In this document: piece by piece, positions 52,399 through 60,876 of the stretch | Layout: every line of letters starts with the position of its first letter | Numbering within the stretch: the stretch's first letter is position 1 | Assembly (NCBI RefSeq): GCF_003194585.1 | Contig: NZ_QHKZ01000006.1 | Coordinates: forward strand, 241,377 to 305,376 | From: Nocardioides daejeonensis | GTDB lineage: Bacteria; Actinomycetota; Actinomycetes; Propionibacteriales; Nocardioidaceae | Direction of reading: 5' to 3' | DNA length: 64,000 nt | Notes under the pieces: generated by a model | Database searches by the model: none | Told to the model about the DNA's origin: nothing | What the model saw: the letters and a program-made list of their open reading frames with translations, nothing else | Made by a program: the position numbers and the translations under genes

Positions 52399-53114
52399 GC
52401 GTGCAGCTCCCCCTCCTCGCCCAGCGGCTGCCGATCTGGGCCTGTCTCCCGGTCGTCGTCGGCCAGGGGCTCGGCGTCCGCAGACGTACGCCGCGACTTC
52501 CGGAGGCCCAGGGAGTCGAGGGCGTCCGAGGCACCCCCGGAGCTCCCTTCCGCTTGGCGGTGGTCGGCGACAGCCTGGCTGCCGGAGTGGGCGTCACCAG
52601 CCACGACGACACCGTGGCAGGCCACCTGGCGCAGCTGCTCGCCGAGGAACGACGGCACGAGGTGCGGTGGCGCGTCGACGCCCGCAACGGGACGACGGCC
52701 GAAGAGATCCGCGCCCTGCTTGCCGGAGTGGATCTCCGTGAGACCGACGCCGTGCTGATCTCGGTCGGGGTGAACGACACGAAGGATCTGCACACGCTCG
52801 GCCGGTGGCGGCGCGAACTGACCGCACTGCTCGACCACGTGCTCCGCGAAGCGAGCCAGGCGCAGGTGGTGCTGCTCGGCGTACCGCCGATGGAGCGGTT
52901 CCCGGCACTCCCCCGACCGTTGGCCGACGTCTTCGGGGCACGGGCGACGAGGCTGCGCGCGGTGGCTGCAGAAGTGGTCGCCTCCCGGCCACGGGTGCGA
53001 CACCTGCTGCTCGACCTCCCCGGAGATCCGACTGCCTTCGCCGCCGACGGCTTCCACCCGGGGCCTCGCTTCCACCGGGCCATCGCCGAAGCCGCCGTGG
53101 CGCTGCTCGACTGA
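52395..53114 (+). CDS. SGNH/GDSL hydrolase
   Basis: This 239-residue enzyme has the catalytic Ser block VVGDSLAAG (about 56-64), the Asn block ISVGVNDT and the Asp/His block ADGFHPG near the C-terminus. An N-terminal hydrophobic stretch (LPIWACLPVVVGQGLGV) may anchor it in the membrane. SGNH enzymes act as esterases, lipases or acyl-transferases. The GTG start overlaps the preceding stop. Confidence 0.9.
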   Translation: MSVQLPLLAQRLPIWACLPVVVGQGLGVRRRTPRLPEAQGVEGVRGTPGAPFRLAVVGDSLAAGVGVTSHDDTVAGHLAQLLAEERRHEVRWRVDARNGTTAEEIRALLAGVDLRETDAVLISVGVNDTKDLHTLGRWRRELTALLDHVLREASQAQVVLLGVPPMERFPALPRPLADVFGARATRLRAVAAEVVASRPRVRHLLLDLPGDPTAFAADGFHPGPRFHRAIAEAAVALLD

Positions 53115-53125
53115 GCGTCAGCCCT

Positions 53126-53560
53126 TCAGAGGCTCTCGGCGCGAGCCTTCAGCGCTGCGACGTTGCCGTCGAAGCCGGCCCTGAGCGACCTGCCGAGCAG
53201 GGCACCGACCACGGGCGAGAGCGGCCCGGCGATCTCGAAGCGCGAGGTGTAACGCGAGCGTCCGTCGCCGAGGTCGACCACCTGCTGCTCGCGAACGCTG
53301 CGCAGCAGGCCGCCCGGAGCGGGCTTCATCGAGTAGCTGAAGCCGATGCCCTCGTCGATCGTGTTGATGAACTCCCGCTGTCGGAGCTTGCGGCGCCCCA
53401 TCGCCACCTCCATGTCGATGGCCCCTCCGGGTCGGAAGTCGCAACGCACCGAGGTGGCGAACGGGTTCCACTCCCGGTAGGCGTCGAAGTCGGTGAGCAC
53501 CTGCCAGACCGTCGCAGCGGGAGCGTCGATCTCGATCTCATGGTCGTGTCCGAAGGTCAT
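53126..53560 (-). CDS. SRPBCC (START-like) domain protein
   Basis: This 144-residue protein begins MTFGHDHEIEIDAPAATVWQ and continues VLTDFDAYREWNPF, the typical first half of polyketide-cyclase/dehydrase-like SRPBCC proteins that bind hydrophobic ligands. The ATG at 53560 is where similarity begins. It is convergent with the GDSL gene (11-base gap) and divergent from the intradiol-dioxygenase-like gene. Confidence 0.87.
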   Translation of the reverse strand: MTFGHDHEIEIDAPAATVWQVLTDFDAYREWNPFATSVRCDFRPGGAIDMEVAMGRRKLRQREFINTIDEGIGFSYSMKPAPGGLLRSVREQQVVDLGDGRSRYTSRFEIAGPLSPVVGALLGRSLRAGFDGNVAALKARAESL

Positions 53561-53697
53561 GCTTCCCAGCCTGACAGCAGCGCGCCCCCACAGACAGCGC
53601 CATCTCACAGGGAGCGCACAGGATCGCCACAGGGCGCTGCCGGTTGCAGGTGCTCGACTTGGGACACGCCAAGACCACGAGCGCGGAAGGACACGGC

Positions 53698-54582
53698 ATG
53701 TCTCACGATCACGACGAACATCGGGAGGGCTTCGCCCACGACCTACCCCAGCTTCAGGAGCGCGGCATGGTGCGTCGTCCGCTGGCTCGCCGAGGCCTGT
53801 TGGGAATGATCGGTGGCGGGGTGGCGCTGGCAACGCTCGCTGCCTGCGGGGGCGAGGAGTCCACCACGATCAGCGACTCCTCCGGTCGCCCCGGCGCACC
53901 TCCGTCGGGAATGCCGGGCGGCGCCGGCGGCGTCTCGCAGAGCGGCGTCGACGAGGGCGACATCCCCGAGGAGACGAACGGCCCCTACCCCGCCGACGGC
54001 AGCAACGGCGTCAACGTGCTCACTGAGTCCGGCATCGTGCGCAGCGACATCCGGAGCAGCTTCGGTGCGGCGTCCGGCGTCGCGGCCGGCGTGCCGCTGA
54101 CGATCAGGTTGAAGGTCTACGACCACGACGGGGACGAGATGACCCCGTACGCCGGAGCCGCCGTCTACCTGTGGCAGTGCGACCGGGAGGGGCGCTACTC
54201 CCTCTACTCCGAGGGACTGACGGAGGAGAACTACCTGCGGGGCGTGCAGGAGGTGGCTGACGACGGCAGCTGCGAGTTCACCAGCATCTTCCCGGCCTGC
54301 TACGACGGACGGTGGCCGCACCTGCACTTCGAGGTCTACCCGTCGCTGGACGACGCCACGACCGCGCAGGGCAAGCTCCGCACGTCGCAGATCGCCTTTC
54401 CGGCCGACACCTGCCAAGAGGTCTACGACAACGCGGAGGGCTACGACTCCTCGCAGGCGACCTTCGCCCGGGTCAGCCTGGAGACCGACATGGTCTTCGC
54501 CGACGGGCACTCGCTCCAGCTTGCCAAGATCACCGGATCCGTCGACGACGGCTACCTGCTCTCCCTCGCCGTACCGGTCTGA
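53698..54582 (+). CDS. Tat-exported intradiol ring-cleavage dioxygenase-like lipoprotein
   Basis: This 294-residue protein has twin arginines (26-27 and 31-32) before the hydrophobic GLLGMIGGGVALATLAAC, whose Cys50 is a lipobox. It should therefore be a Tat-folded lipoprotein. A Gly/Pro/Ser linker follows. The intradiol fold has ETNGPYPADG near 92-101 and CYDGRWPHLHFEV, giving Tyr202, His208 and His210 as iron ligands, with one of Tyr167, 170 or 179 as the fourth. It would cleave catechols outside the membrane. AAGGAC precedes the ATG. Confidence 0.85.
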   Translation: MSHDHDEHREGFAHDLPQLQERGMVRRPLARRGLLGMIGGGVALATLAACGGEESTTISDSSGRPGAPPSGMPGGAGGVSQSGVDEGDIPEETNGPYPADGSNGVNVLTESGIVRSDIRSSFGAASGVAAGVPLTIRLKVYDHDGDEMTPYAGAAVYLWQCDREGRYSLYSEGLTEENYLRGVQEVADDGSCEFTSIFPACYDGRWPHLHFEVYPSLDDATTAQGKLRTSQIAFPADTCQEVYDNAEGYDSSQATFARVSLETDMVFADGHSLQLAKITGSVDDGYLLSLAVPV

Positions 54583-54593
54583 TCGACGGGCGC

Positions 54594-55286
54594 TCACGAC
54601 GTGGGCCGCAACGGGCGCGTCTCGGCAGCCGCGGTCACCGTGACCTCTCCGCGCTCCCAGTCGACCTCGACCCCCGGCCCCCAGTCAACGAGGCGCGAGT
54701 GTCGATGCAGCCAGGCAACCAGGCCCGCGACCGGCGCCGGTGCACCGACCCGACCACGGTCGTAGCCGAGGAGCGCCCCCGGCCGCCCTGCTCCCACCAG
54801 GAGGGCGGCTACCTCACAGCGCTCCGACTCTCCCGGGCGGTGGTCCAGGCGCACGTCGAGCACCCGCGGTCGGCGCCCCGGCTCGATCTGGCCCGAAGCC
54901 GCGCGCACCGGCAGGTCGAGCAGCGCACCCAGCCGGTGTCGCACCGGGCCGCCGATGCCTTGCACGCGGGGTCGGAGCAGCCCCTCGCGAGCGACACGGA
55001 GATGCACCCCGCTCTCGACCCGGTCGACGACGTCGAGGTCTATCACCGCCGGCACGCGGCGTGCGGCATGACTGACACTGATCTGGGCGTAGCGGCTGTT
55101 GAGCCAGGGCCCGAGACGCCGCCCGAACCGGGGCAGCAGTGCGCCCAGGCCCAGAAGCAGTCCGGTGACCACGAGCGCACCGTCCTCCTCGGTCAGCTCG
55201 AGGTCGTCGACCTTGCCGACGAGGCGTCCGTCGACGTCGATCACCTGGCGGTCGAGCAGGTGCAGGCTGGCGTCCATCGTGCTCAT
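54594..55286 (-). CDS. PRC-barrel domain protein
   Basis: This 230-residue protein begins MDASLHLLDRQVIDVDGRLV and continues GKVDDLELTEEDG, a PRC-barrel. It has a second similar segment at about 115-150 (RAASGQIEPGRRPRVLDVRL), and a C-terminal part with the motif VDWGPGVEVDWERGEVTVTA. PRC-barrel proteins occur in RNA-processing and stress or membrane complexes. Its ATG overlaps the Nramp-like gene stop, so it may regulate that transporter. Confidence 0.82.
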   Translation of the reverse strand: MSTMDASLHLLDRQVIDVDGRLVGKVDDLELTEEDGALVVTGLLLGLGALLPRFGRRLGPWLNSRYAQISVSHAARRVPAVIDLDVVDRVESGVHLRVAREGLLRPRVQGIGGPVRHRLGALLDLPVRAASGQIEPGRRPRVLDVRLDHRPGESERCEVAALLVGAGRPGALLGYDRGRVGAPAPVAGLVAWLHRHSRLVDWGPGVEVDWERGEVTVTAAAETRPLRPTS

Positions 55287-56515
55287 GCCGTTCCCATCCT
55301 TGTCAGCACCATCAGCGGGATCGCCGCAACCGAGACCACGACGACCAGAACGAGGTAGACCACTCCCAGGACGTTCGCGACGCGGCCGTTGACGTGCTCG
55401 CCCAGATAGTCGGGATCGTTCGCCACGACGAGGATCGGGAAGTAGGTGAGTGGCAGCGCGATCGCCGAGAAGACCACAGAGAACTCGGTCACCAGGACCG
55501 GGTCGACGGAGGTCATCAGAACGCCCGCTGCCAGGAGCGCCGCCACCACCAGCACCGCATGGAACGCGGTCGCCTCCCGGGTGCGCACGTACTTGCCCCA
55601 CTGGAACCCGAAGTACTGCGCGATCGAGTAGCCGACCGACAACCCCGTCTCGCAGGCAGCGCCGAACGTCGCGGCGACGAAGCCGAGGACCACCACGGCC
55701 AGCCCGATCTTGCCGAGGGCCAGCCCCACCGGCAGCCCCACCTGGCCCAAGGTCTCCACGGAGACGCCCAACGGCAGGAAGACCACGGCCGCGCATCCCG
55801 CAATCGCCAACGAGAGCAGGCCGCCGAGCGGGAACCCGAGGAAGACGTTGACCCGCATCACGCCGATGTCCTTGGCCGTCCACCGCTCCTCCACACCTCC
55901 GCTGGAGAAGAAGAACACCTCGTACGGCGTCATCGCGGCGCCGAACAGGGCGACGGCGAAGTAGGCGTAGGTGGTCCAGCTCTCCGGGCCCGGCTTGTCC
56001 ACCGTCAGCGCTTGCTGAGCGAGGTCGCCCCAGTCCGGCCCGAGCTGCCACAGCGCGACCGCGAAGCCGATCAGCGCCAGCCCCAGGAGTCCCAGCACGT
56101 CCTCCATCGCGGAGAACTTCGCCCGCCACAGCACGAACCAGACCAGCAGCGCCACGCACGGCACCCAGGCAAGGTGGTGCACCGACGTCACCAGCTGCAG
56201 CGCGAGGGCGACGCCACCGATCTCGGCCACGAAGGTCAGGAACGTGACGGCGAGGGAACCGACCAGGTTGAGGAAGCCCATCCGCGGGCCGAGTCGCTCG
56301 CGCACCAGGTCGAAGACTGCTCGGTGGCTGACCGCGGCCACTCGGCCGGCCATCTCCGCGAAGACACAGATGCCGAGCACGCCGACCGGCGCGACCCAGG
56401 CCAGCGACATGCCGAAACGGGCTCCTACCTGGGCGTTGGTCACGAGGTCGCCGATGTCGACGAACCCGCCGATCGCGGTCAGGATGCCGAGGAAGACGGC
56501 GAGGTAGCGCTTCAC
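55283..56515 (-). CDS. Nramp-related transporter with non-canonical metal site
   Basis: This 410-residue protein has about 11 membrane helices and Nramp-type layout. In helix 1 the usual DPGN is D20-I-G-D23. In helix 6 the usual MPH(N) is M195-T-P-Y-E199. These changes predict a substrate other than Mn2+/Fe2+, perhaps Mg2+ or no metal. It is coupled to the PRC-barrel protein downstream and the lipoprotein upstream by 4-base overlaps, and lies in a stress-type operon. Confidence 0.87.
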   Translation of the reverse strand: MKRYLAVFLGILTAIGGFVDIGDLVTNAQVGARFGMSLAWVAPVGVLGICVFAEMAGRVAAVSHRAVFDLVRERLGPRMGFLNLVGSLAVTFLTFVAEIGGVALALQLVTSVHHLAWVPCVALLVWFVLWRAKFSAMEDVLGLLGLALIGFAVALWQLGPDWGDLAQQALTVDKPGPESWTTYAYFAVALFGAAMTPYEVFFFSSGGVEERWTAKDIGVMRVNVFLGFPLGGLLSLAIAGCAAVVFLPLGVSVETLGQVGLPVGLALGKIGLAVVVLGFVAATFGAACETGLSVGYSIAQYFGFQWGKYVRTREATAFHAVLVVAALLAAGVLMTSVDPVLVTEFSVVFSAIALPLTYFPILVVANDPDYLGEHVNGRVANVLGVVYLVLVVVVSVAAIPLMVLTRMGTA

Positions 56516-56961
56516 CGCCCGGCCTCCCGCAGCAGTCGTTGCCGCAGTCGCTCGAGCCGCGCCAGACGCTCGGCGGTGATCGGCTTCCCGGCCACCAGCT
56601 CCTGGCGAGCGGCGCGTACGGCGTCCTCGGCCCGGCCCAGCAGGTCGCGCACCTGCTCTGCCCGCTTCTCACGCCCACGCGGCGTCTGCACGACGGCCAC
56701 CTGATCGGCGGCGGACCCCGCCGCCTCCTCGGCGTCGGCCAGCAACACCACGGCGTACGAGCGCCAGAGGTCGCCGTCCTTCTCCCCGGAGAGAGCGAGT
56801 CGCGCCGTCGCCACGGCGGAGGCCGCGGACTCCAGGGCGCGTGCGCTGCTCTCGCTCCAGTCCGCAGGCTCCGGCTCGGAGACGGCGCATCCGACCACCA
56901 GCGCCAGCACGAGCAGGAGGCTGCCCAGGAGGGGGCGCCGATCAGAAGACCGGCTTCCCAC
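56512..56961 (-). CDS. small helical lipoprotein
   Basis: This 149-residue protein has a signal sequence with lipobox LVVGC (Cys25), then mostly Ala/Glu/Arg-rich helices. Its GTG start lies 20 bases inside the 3' end of the upstream SDR gene, and its stop overlaps the Nramp-like start. Function unknown; it may be an extracytoplasmic partner of the transporter. Confidence 0.75.
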   Translation of the reverse strand: MGSRSSDRRPLLGSLLLVLALVVGCAVSEPEPADWSESSARALESAASAVATARLALSGEKDGDLWRSYAVVLLADAEEAAGSAADQVAVVQTPRGREKRAEQVRDLLGRAEDAVRAARQELVAGKPITAERLARLERLRQRLLREAGR

Positions 56962-57802
56962 CGGTCACTCCCAACACCGTCCCCGAGACGTACGACGCCT
57001 CACCCGGCGAGGCGAGGAAGACGAACGCAGGCGCCACCTCCGCAGGCTGGCCGGCACGCCCGAGGGGCGTGTCCTCTCCGAAGTGCTGCACCTTCTCCGG
57101 CTCCTGGGTGGCGGGCTGGAGCGGCGTCCAGATCGGCCCGGGAGCGACCGCGTTGACCCGGATGCCGTCGGGCCCCACCTGCGCGGCGAGGTTGACGGTG
57201 AAGTTGGCGATCGCTGCCTTGGTCGCGGCGTAGTCCAACAGCGTGGTGGACGGTTCGTACGCCTGGATCGATGAGTTGTTGATGATGCAGCCGGGTCGGC
57301 GACGCAGATGCGGGAGCGCCGCGCGGGTCAGCCAGAGCAGGGCATACAGGTTGGTCGCGAACGTGCGGTCGATCCGCTCGTCGGAGAAGTCCTCGAGCGC
57401 GTGGTCGCGAGCCATCTGATAGCCGGCGTTGTTGACGAGGATGTCCAACCCGCCCAGCGCATCCACCGTGCGCTCGGTCGCCTCATCGCAGAAGGCTCGA
57501 CGGCGGAGGTCCCCTGGGATCGCCAACGCGCGCCGGCCGGCTCCCTCGACCAGCTGGGCCGTGGCCACGGCGTCATCCTGTTCCTCCGGCAGGTATGTGA
57601 ACGCGACGTCCGCCCCTTCGCGGGCGTAGGCGAGGCACACCGCACGGCCGATGCCCGAGTCGCCGCCGGTGACCAGGGCGACCTGATCAGCCAACCGATC
57701 GTGGCCGACATAGCTCGCCTCGCCATGGTCGGGGACCGGAACCATCTCGTCGGTCCGCCCCGGCGGGCGCTGCTGCTGGGCTGGGAAGGCTGCCTGCTCC
57801 AT
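56942..57802 (-). CDS. SDR oxidoreductase, general-stress-protein-39 (YghA/YhdF)-like
   Basis: This 286-residue SDR has an N-terminal extension (QQQRPPGRTDEMVPVPDHGE), the motif VTGGDSGIGRAVCLAYAREG, TYLPEEQDDA, NNAGYQ and YAATK. The extension and TYLPEEQDDA are typical of GSP39-like dehydrogenases induced under general stress. The ATG at 57802 has AGGAG 6 bases upstream. It leads a four-gene operon and faces a DJ-1 gene across a region with SigB-like promoters in both directions. Confidence 0.9.
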   Translation of the reverse strand: MEQAAFPAQQQRPPGRTDEMVPVPDHGEASYVGHDRLADQVALVTGGDSGIGRAVCLAYAREGADVAFTYLPEEQDDAVATAQLVEGAGRRALAIPGDLRRRAFCDEATERTVDALGGLDILVNNAGYQMARDHALEDFSDERIDRTFATNLYALLWLTRAALPHLRRRPGCIINNSSIQAYEPSTTLLDYAATKAAIANFTVNLAAQVGPDGIRVNAVAPGPIWTPLQPATQEPEKVQHFGEDTPLGRAGQPAEVAPAFVFLASPGEASYVSGTVLGVTGGKPVF

Positions 57803-57846
57803 GTTGGCTCCTCTCGTCACGTGTTCGGGTGCTGGGCCTCCCGCCG

Positions 57847-57871
57847 GTACCCGGACTTCGGAGCAGCACGC
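57847..57871 (-). promoter_or_regulatory. SigB-like promoter GCGT-N15-GGGTAC for the SDR operon
   Basis: On the minus strand GCGT (57871-57868) is followed after 15 bases by GGGTAC (57852-57847). The Streptomyces SigB-type consensus, as I recall it, is GNNT-N14-16-GGGTAC. The start codon is about 45 bases further. Confidence 0.6.
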
Positions 57872-57873
57872 GC

Positions 57874-57898
57874 GGATCAAGCGCCGGTCGACGGGTAC
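57874..57898 (+). promoter_or_regulatory. SigB-like promoter GGAT-N15-GGGTAC for DJ-1 and hemerythrin genes
   Basis: GGAT at 57874 is followed after 15 bases by GGGTAC at 57893-57898, 64 bases before the DJ-1 start. It faces away from the minus-strand copy at 57847-57871. Confidence 0.6.
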
Positions 57899-57962
57899 CG
57901 CACGGACGCGGGGCGGAGCTCGTCTCGCGAGACCGAACGTCACCGACCTCTCTGGAGGAGAC

Positions 57963-58523
57963 ATGCCGAACCCCACCAACCGGATCGCCTTCCTGGTCGC
58001 TCCCGAGGGCACCGAGCGCGTCGAGCTGGTCGACCCCTGGGACGCGGTGGAGGACGCCGGACTGCGCCCGGTCCTGCTGAGCACCGTGGAAGGCGAGGTG
58101 CAGACGTTCGACCACCTGGACCGCTCCGAGCGCCGCGCGGTCGACCTGCTGGTCGGCGCCGCCGACCCCGACGACTACGACGCCCTCGTGCTGCCTGGCG
58201 GCGTGGCCAATCCCGATGCCCTGCGCCTCGACGAGGAGGCGGTCGGCTTCGTGCGCACCTTCATGGAGACCGGGCGGCCGGTTGCGGCGATCTGCCACGC
58301 GCCGTGGATGCTCATCGAGGCGGAAGCCGTCGAGGGGCGCCGTCTGACCTCCTGGCCGAGCCTGGCCACCGACCTCCGCAACGCCGGCGCGACCTGGGTG
58401 GACGAGCGGCTGGTCACCGACGGCAACCTCATCACCAGCCGCAAGCCCGACGACCTGCCCGCCTTCATCGCCGGGCTGCTCGAGGCGGTGCAGCACGGCG
58501 CCGACTCCGCACGCTCCGCCTGA
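57963..58523 (+). CDS. DJ-1/PfpI family protein
   Basis: This 186-residue protein has the nucleophile elbow AICHAPW with Cys111, the oxyanion acid in LVAPEGTE (Glu15) and VLPGGVANP. These residues suggest a YhbO/PfpI-type deglycase or protease-like stress protein. GGAGGAG precedes the ATG. It is divergent from a stress-type SDR and followed 34 bases later by a hemerythrin gene. Confidence 0.92.
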   Translation: MPNPTNRIAFLVAPEGTERVELVDPWDAVEDAGLRPVLLSTVEGEVQTFDHLDRSERRAVDLLVGAADPDDYDALVLPGGVANPDALRLDEEAVGFVRTFMETGRPVAAICHAPWMLIEAEAVEGRRLTSWPSLATDLRNAGATWVDERLVTDGNLITSRKPDDLPAFIAGLLEAVQHGADSARSA

Positions 58524-58557
58524 CCGACCACCCGAACCGACAAGGAGACGAAGAACC

Positions 58558-59109
58558 ATGACCCAGGACGTCGTCGACCTCATCCTCAACGACCACCGCG
58601 AGTTGGAGAGGCACTTCGACACGCTGCTCTCGCACCCCGAGACCCGACCCACCTTGGTCCCGGTCATGACGGCACTGCTCACCGCCCACAGTCGCGCAGA
58701 GGAGGCGGAGGTCTATCCCGCCGCCCGCGATGCCGGAGCGCGGGAGGATGTGGAACACAGCCAGAAGGAGCACCTGGCCGCCGACCGCATCGCCGAACGG
58801 CTGGCACAGACCGACCCCGACTCCGACGACTTCACCTCCGTGCTCAAGGAGCTCGTCGACGCGGTGCGTCACCACATCGAGGAAGAGGAAGAGACGGTCC
58901 TGCCCGACATCCGGAAGTTGATGGACGATGCCCGGCGGGACGAGCTGGCGCATGCGTTCCTCGACTCCCGCGAAGCCCACCTCGGTGAGCAACCGGGCGA
59001 CGCCACCAAGGCCGACCTCGAGCAACAGGCCGCGAATGTCGACGTACCTGTGGCGGGGAAGACGAAGCAGGAGCTCGCCGAGGCGTTGGAGGACGAAGCG
59101 GAGCTCTAA
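58558..59109 (+). CDS. hemerythrin HHE-domain protein
   Basis: This 183-residue protein has the diiron ligand pattern of HHE proteins: NDHRELERHF near 11-20, LTAHSRAEEAEVYPAARD and EHSQKEHLAA, then VRHHIEEEEETVLP. The C-terminus has a separate KTKQELAEALEDE helix (Rho-N/SAP-like). Such proteins sense or bind O2, NO or iron. It follows the DJ-1 gene in a probable SigB-type operon and is convergent with a methyltransferase gene. Confidence 0.9.
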   Translation: MTQDVVDLILNDHRELERHFDTLLSHPETRPTLVPVMTALLTAHSRAEEAEVYPAARDAGAREDVEHSQKEHLAADRIAERLAQTDPDSDDFTSVLKELVDAVRHHIEEEEETVLPDIRKLMDDARRDELAHAFLDSREAHLGEQPGDATKADLEQQAANVDVPVAGKTKQELAEALEDEAEL

Positions 59110-59768
59110 GAGGCTCGCCGCGACCTGGTCAGGTGCACCAGCACACCACCGGGCCGCAGGTCGCGCACCTCGGTGACGACGACGTCACCGTCACCGGCCG
59201 GGTCGTCGAGACCGAACTCCTCGACCACCCGGTCCACTTGCCCCGGGTAGCCGATCTGCAGCAGCACGGCGCCGGCGGGCAACACGTGCGCCAGCGCCAC
59301 GCGCAGGCAGAGCCGGACCGCGTCGAGCCCGTCCGGACCACCGTCGACGGCACCCGGGGGATCCTCGGGGTAGGCATCGAGCTGGTCGCTCGTCAGCCAC
59401 GGCGGATCGACGATCACCAAAGGGAACGCCTCACCGGGCGTGAGCGCCTGCTCGACCGGGGCGAAGCGGATCTCCGTCGCCACACCGGCAGCTGCCGCGT
59501 TCGCCCGGGCATAGGCCACGGCCGCGGGGTCGCGGTCCACCTGCACCAGCTCCCGCCCGGTCAGGTGAGCCGCCAGCAGCCCGATGTGGCCGGCGCCGCA
59601 GCACAGCTCGAGGATCGGGCCCTGCGGCAGCCCGGGCGACAGCTCAGCGGCCCACCGGCTCTGCGCCGCCGTCCAGGGACGGGGACGCAGCGTGCGTGCG
59701 TCCCAGCTGATCGTCAGGCCGTCGAAGTCCACATCGGGGTAGGCGGGGAGCCCGCTCTGCGTCGTCAT
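59106..59768 (-). CDS. class I methyltransferase, MTS/HemK-like
   Basis: This 220-residue protein has ILELCCGAGHIGLLAAHLTG (SAM site) and LVIVDPPWLT, where DPPW matches the (N/D)PP(Y/F/W) motif of enzymes that methylate planar nitrogen in RNA, DNA or protein. The ATG at 59768 is preferred over the longer frame. Target unknown. Its stop overlaps the hemerythrin stop region by four bases. Confidence 0.88.
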   Translation of the reverse strand: MTTQSGLPAYPDVDFDGLTISWDARTLRPRPWTAAQSRWAAELSPGLPQGPILELCCGAGHIGLLAAHLTGRELVQVDRDPAAVAYARANAAAAGVATEIRFAPVEQALTPGEAFPLVIVDPPWLTSDQLDAYPEDPPGAVDGGPDGLDAVRLCLRVALAHVLPAGAVLLQIGYPGQVDRVVEEFGLDDPAGDGDVVVTEVRDLRPGGVLVHLTRSRRAS

Positions 59769-59804
59769 GGGCACCGGGTACCCATGCTGCAGCTCTCCAC
59801 CGCC

Positions 59805-59829
59805 GCATGTCGGCCCGGCGTCGGGGTAC
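59805..59829 (+). promoter_or_regulatory. SigB-like promoter GCAT-N15-GGGTAC for the diiron/CDGSH pair
   Basis: GCAT at 59805 is followed after 15 bases by GGGTAC at 59824-59829. The GTG start at 59851 and its GAGGAGG site follow closely. Spacing is identical to the two sites at 57.9 kb. Confidence 0.6.
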
Positions 59830-59850
59830 CCCAGCAACGAGGAGGCCTAC

Positions 59851-60876
59851 GTGTCCGACATCGTCATCCGTCCCCGGCCGGCACCCGATCATCAGATCGC
59901 CGTGCCGTCCCTGCCCCGCCCCTGCGGACCGGTCAGCCAGGCGGTCGTCACCCTGTTGCGCGAGCCGGCCACGGCGACCCAGGCGGAGCGTCGGGTCCGT
60001 GCCGCGTTCCACCCCCACCTGGATCCACTCACCGACCGGGACTTCCAGCTCGGTCTCTGGTGCCTCTATGAACTGCACCTCGACGGATTCCCCGGCACCG
60101 ACCCGGCCCTGGAGTGGTCACCGGCGCTGCTCGCCGCTCGAGCGGTGCTGGAGGAGCCCTTCGAGGCAGCCCTCCGCCGCCTCGTCGGGCCGCTCTCCCC
60201 CGACGATCCGATCGAGGAGGTACGCCGTCTCACCGGCTCCGGCCGGCCCCCGCGGCTCGCCCGGTTCCTGGGGAGAGACGCCACCGCCGACCAGTTCCGC
60301 GACTACCTTGCGCAGCGGGCCGTCTATCACCTGCGCGAGTCGGATCCGCAGAGCTTCGTCCTCCCTCGCGTCCACGGACGGGCGAAGGCCGCCCTCGCCG
60401 AGCTGCAGTACGACGAGTACGGCGCGGGACGCCCCGACCGGCTTCACGCGACCCTCTACGCCCGCGCCCTCGCCAGCCTGGACCTGCCGACCGGGGTGGC
60501 GGCGTACGTCGACACAGCGGAGGCGACGATCCTCACCACGGTCAACGTCATGGCGCTCTTCGGGCTGCATCGCCGACTGCGTGGGGCCGCCCTCGGCCAC
60601 CTCGCCGCCTTCGAGGCGACCAGCTCCATCCCCTGCCGACTGATCGCCCTCGGCGCCCATCGGCTCGGGTTCCCTGCGGCGGTGGCGACCTACTACGAGG
60701 AGCATGTGGAGGCCGACGCGGTGCACGAGCAGGTCGCGATCCACGACATCTGCGGCGGCCTGCTCGAATCGTCTCCCGAGTTGGCTGGTGACGTCGTGTT
60801 CGGCGCAGCGGCCTGCCTCGCAGTCGATGAGCTCACGGCGACGGCGCTGCTCGCGCGCTGGGAGCGAGCAGCATGA
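59851..60876 (+). CDS. iron-containing redox enzyme family protein (heme-oxygenase-fold diiron)
   Basis: This 341-residue protein carries the helical pattern of heme-oxygenase-like diiron oxidases/oxygenases: LGLWCLYELHLDGF, ALAELQYDEYGAGRPDRLHA, and ATYYEEHVEADAVHEQVAIHD with Glu/His ligand candidates. The GTG at 59851 has GAGGAGG upstream. It overlaps the CDGSH gene by four bases, a pairing that suggests electron transfer from the Fe-S protein. Substrate unknown. Confidence 0.88.
   Translation: MSDIVIRPRPAPDHQIAVPSLPRPCGPVSQAVVTLLREPATATQAERRVRAAFHPHLDPLTDRDFQLGLWCLYELHLDGFPGTDPALEWSPALLAARAVLEEPFEAALRRLVGPLSPDDPIEEVRRLTGSGRPPRLARFLGRDATADQFRDYLAQRAVYHLRESDPQSFVLPRVHGRAKAALAELQYDEYGAGRPDRLHATLYARALASLDLPTGVAAYVDTAEATILTTVNVMALFGLHRRLRGAALGHLAAFEATSSIPCRLIALGAHRLGFPAAVATYYEEHVEADAVHEQVAIHDICGGLLESSPELAGDVVFGAAACLAVDELTATALLARWERAA

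Noticed and set aside
59776..59783. GGGTAC box just upstream of the methyltransferase and diiron genes as a further SigB-like promoter
   Set aside because: No GNNT lies 14-16 bases away on either strand, so only the box at 59824 was kept.
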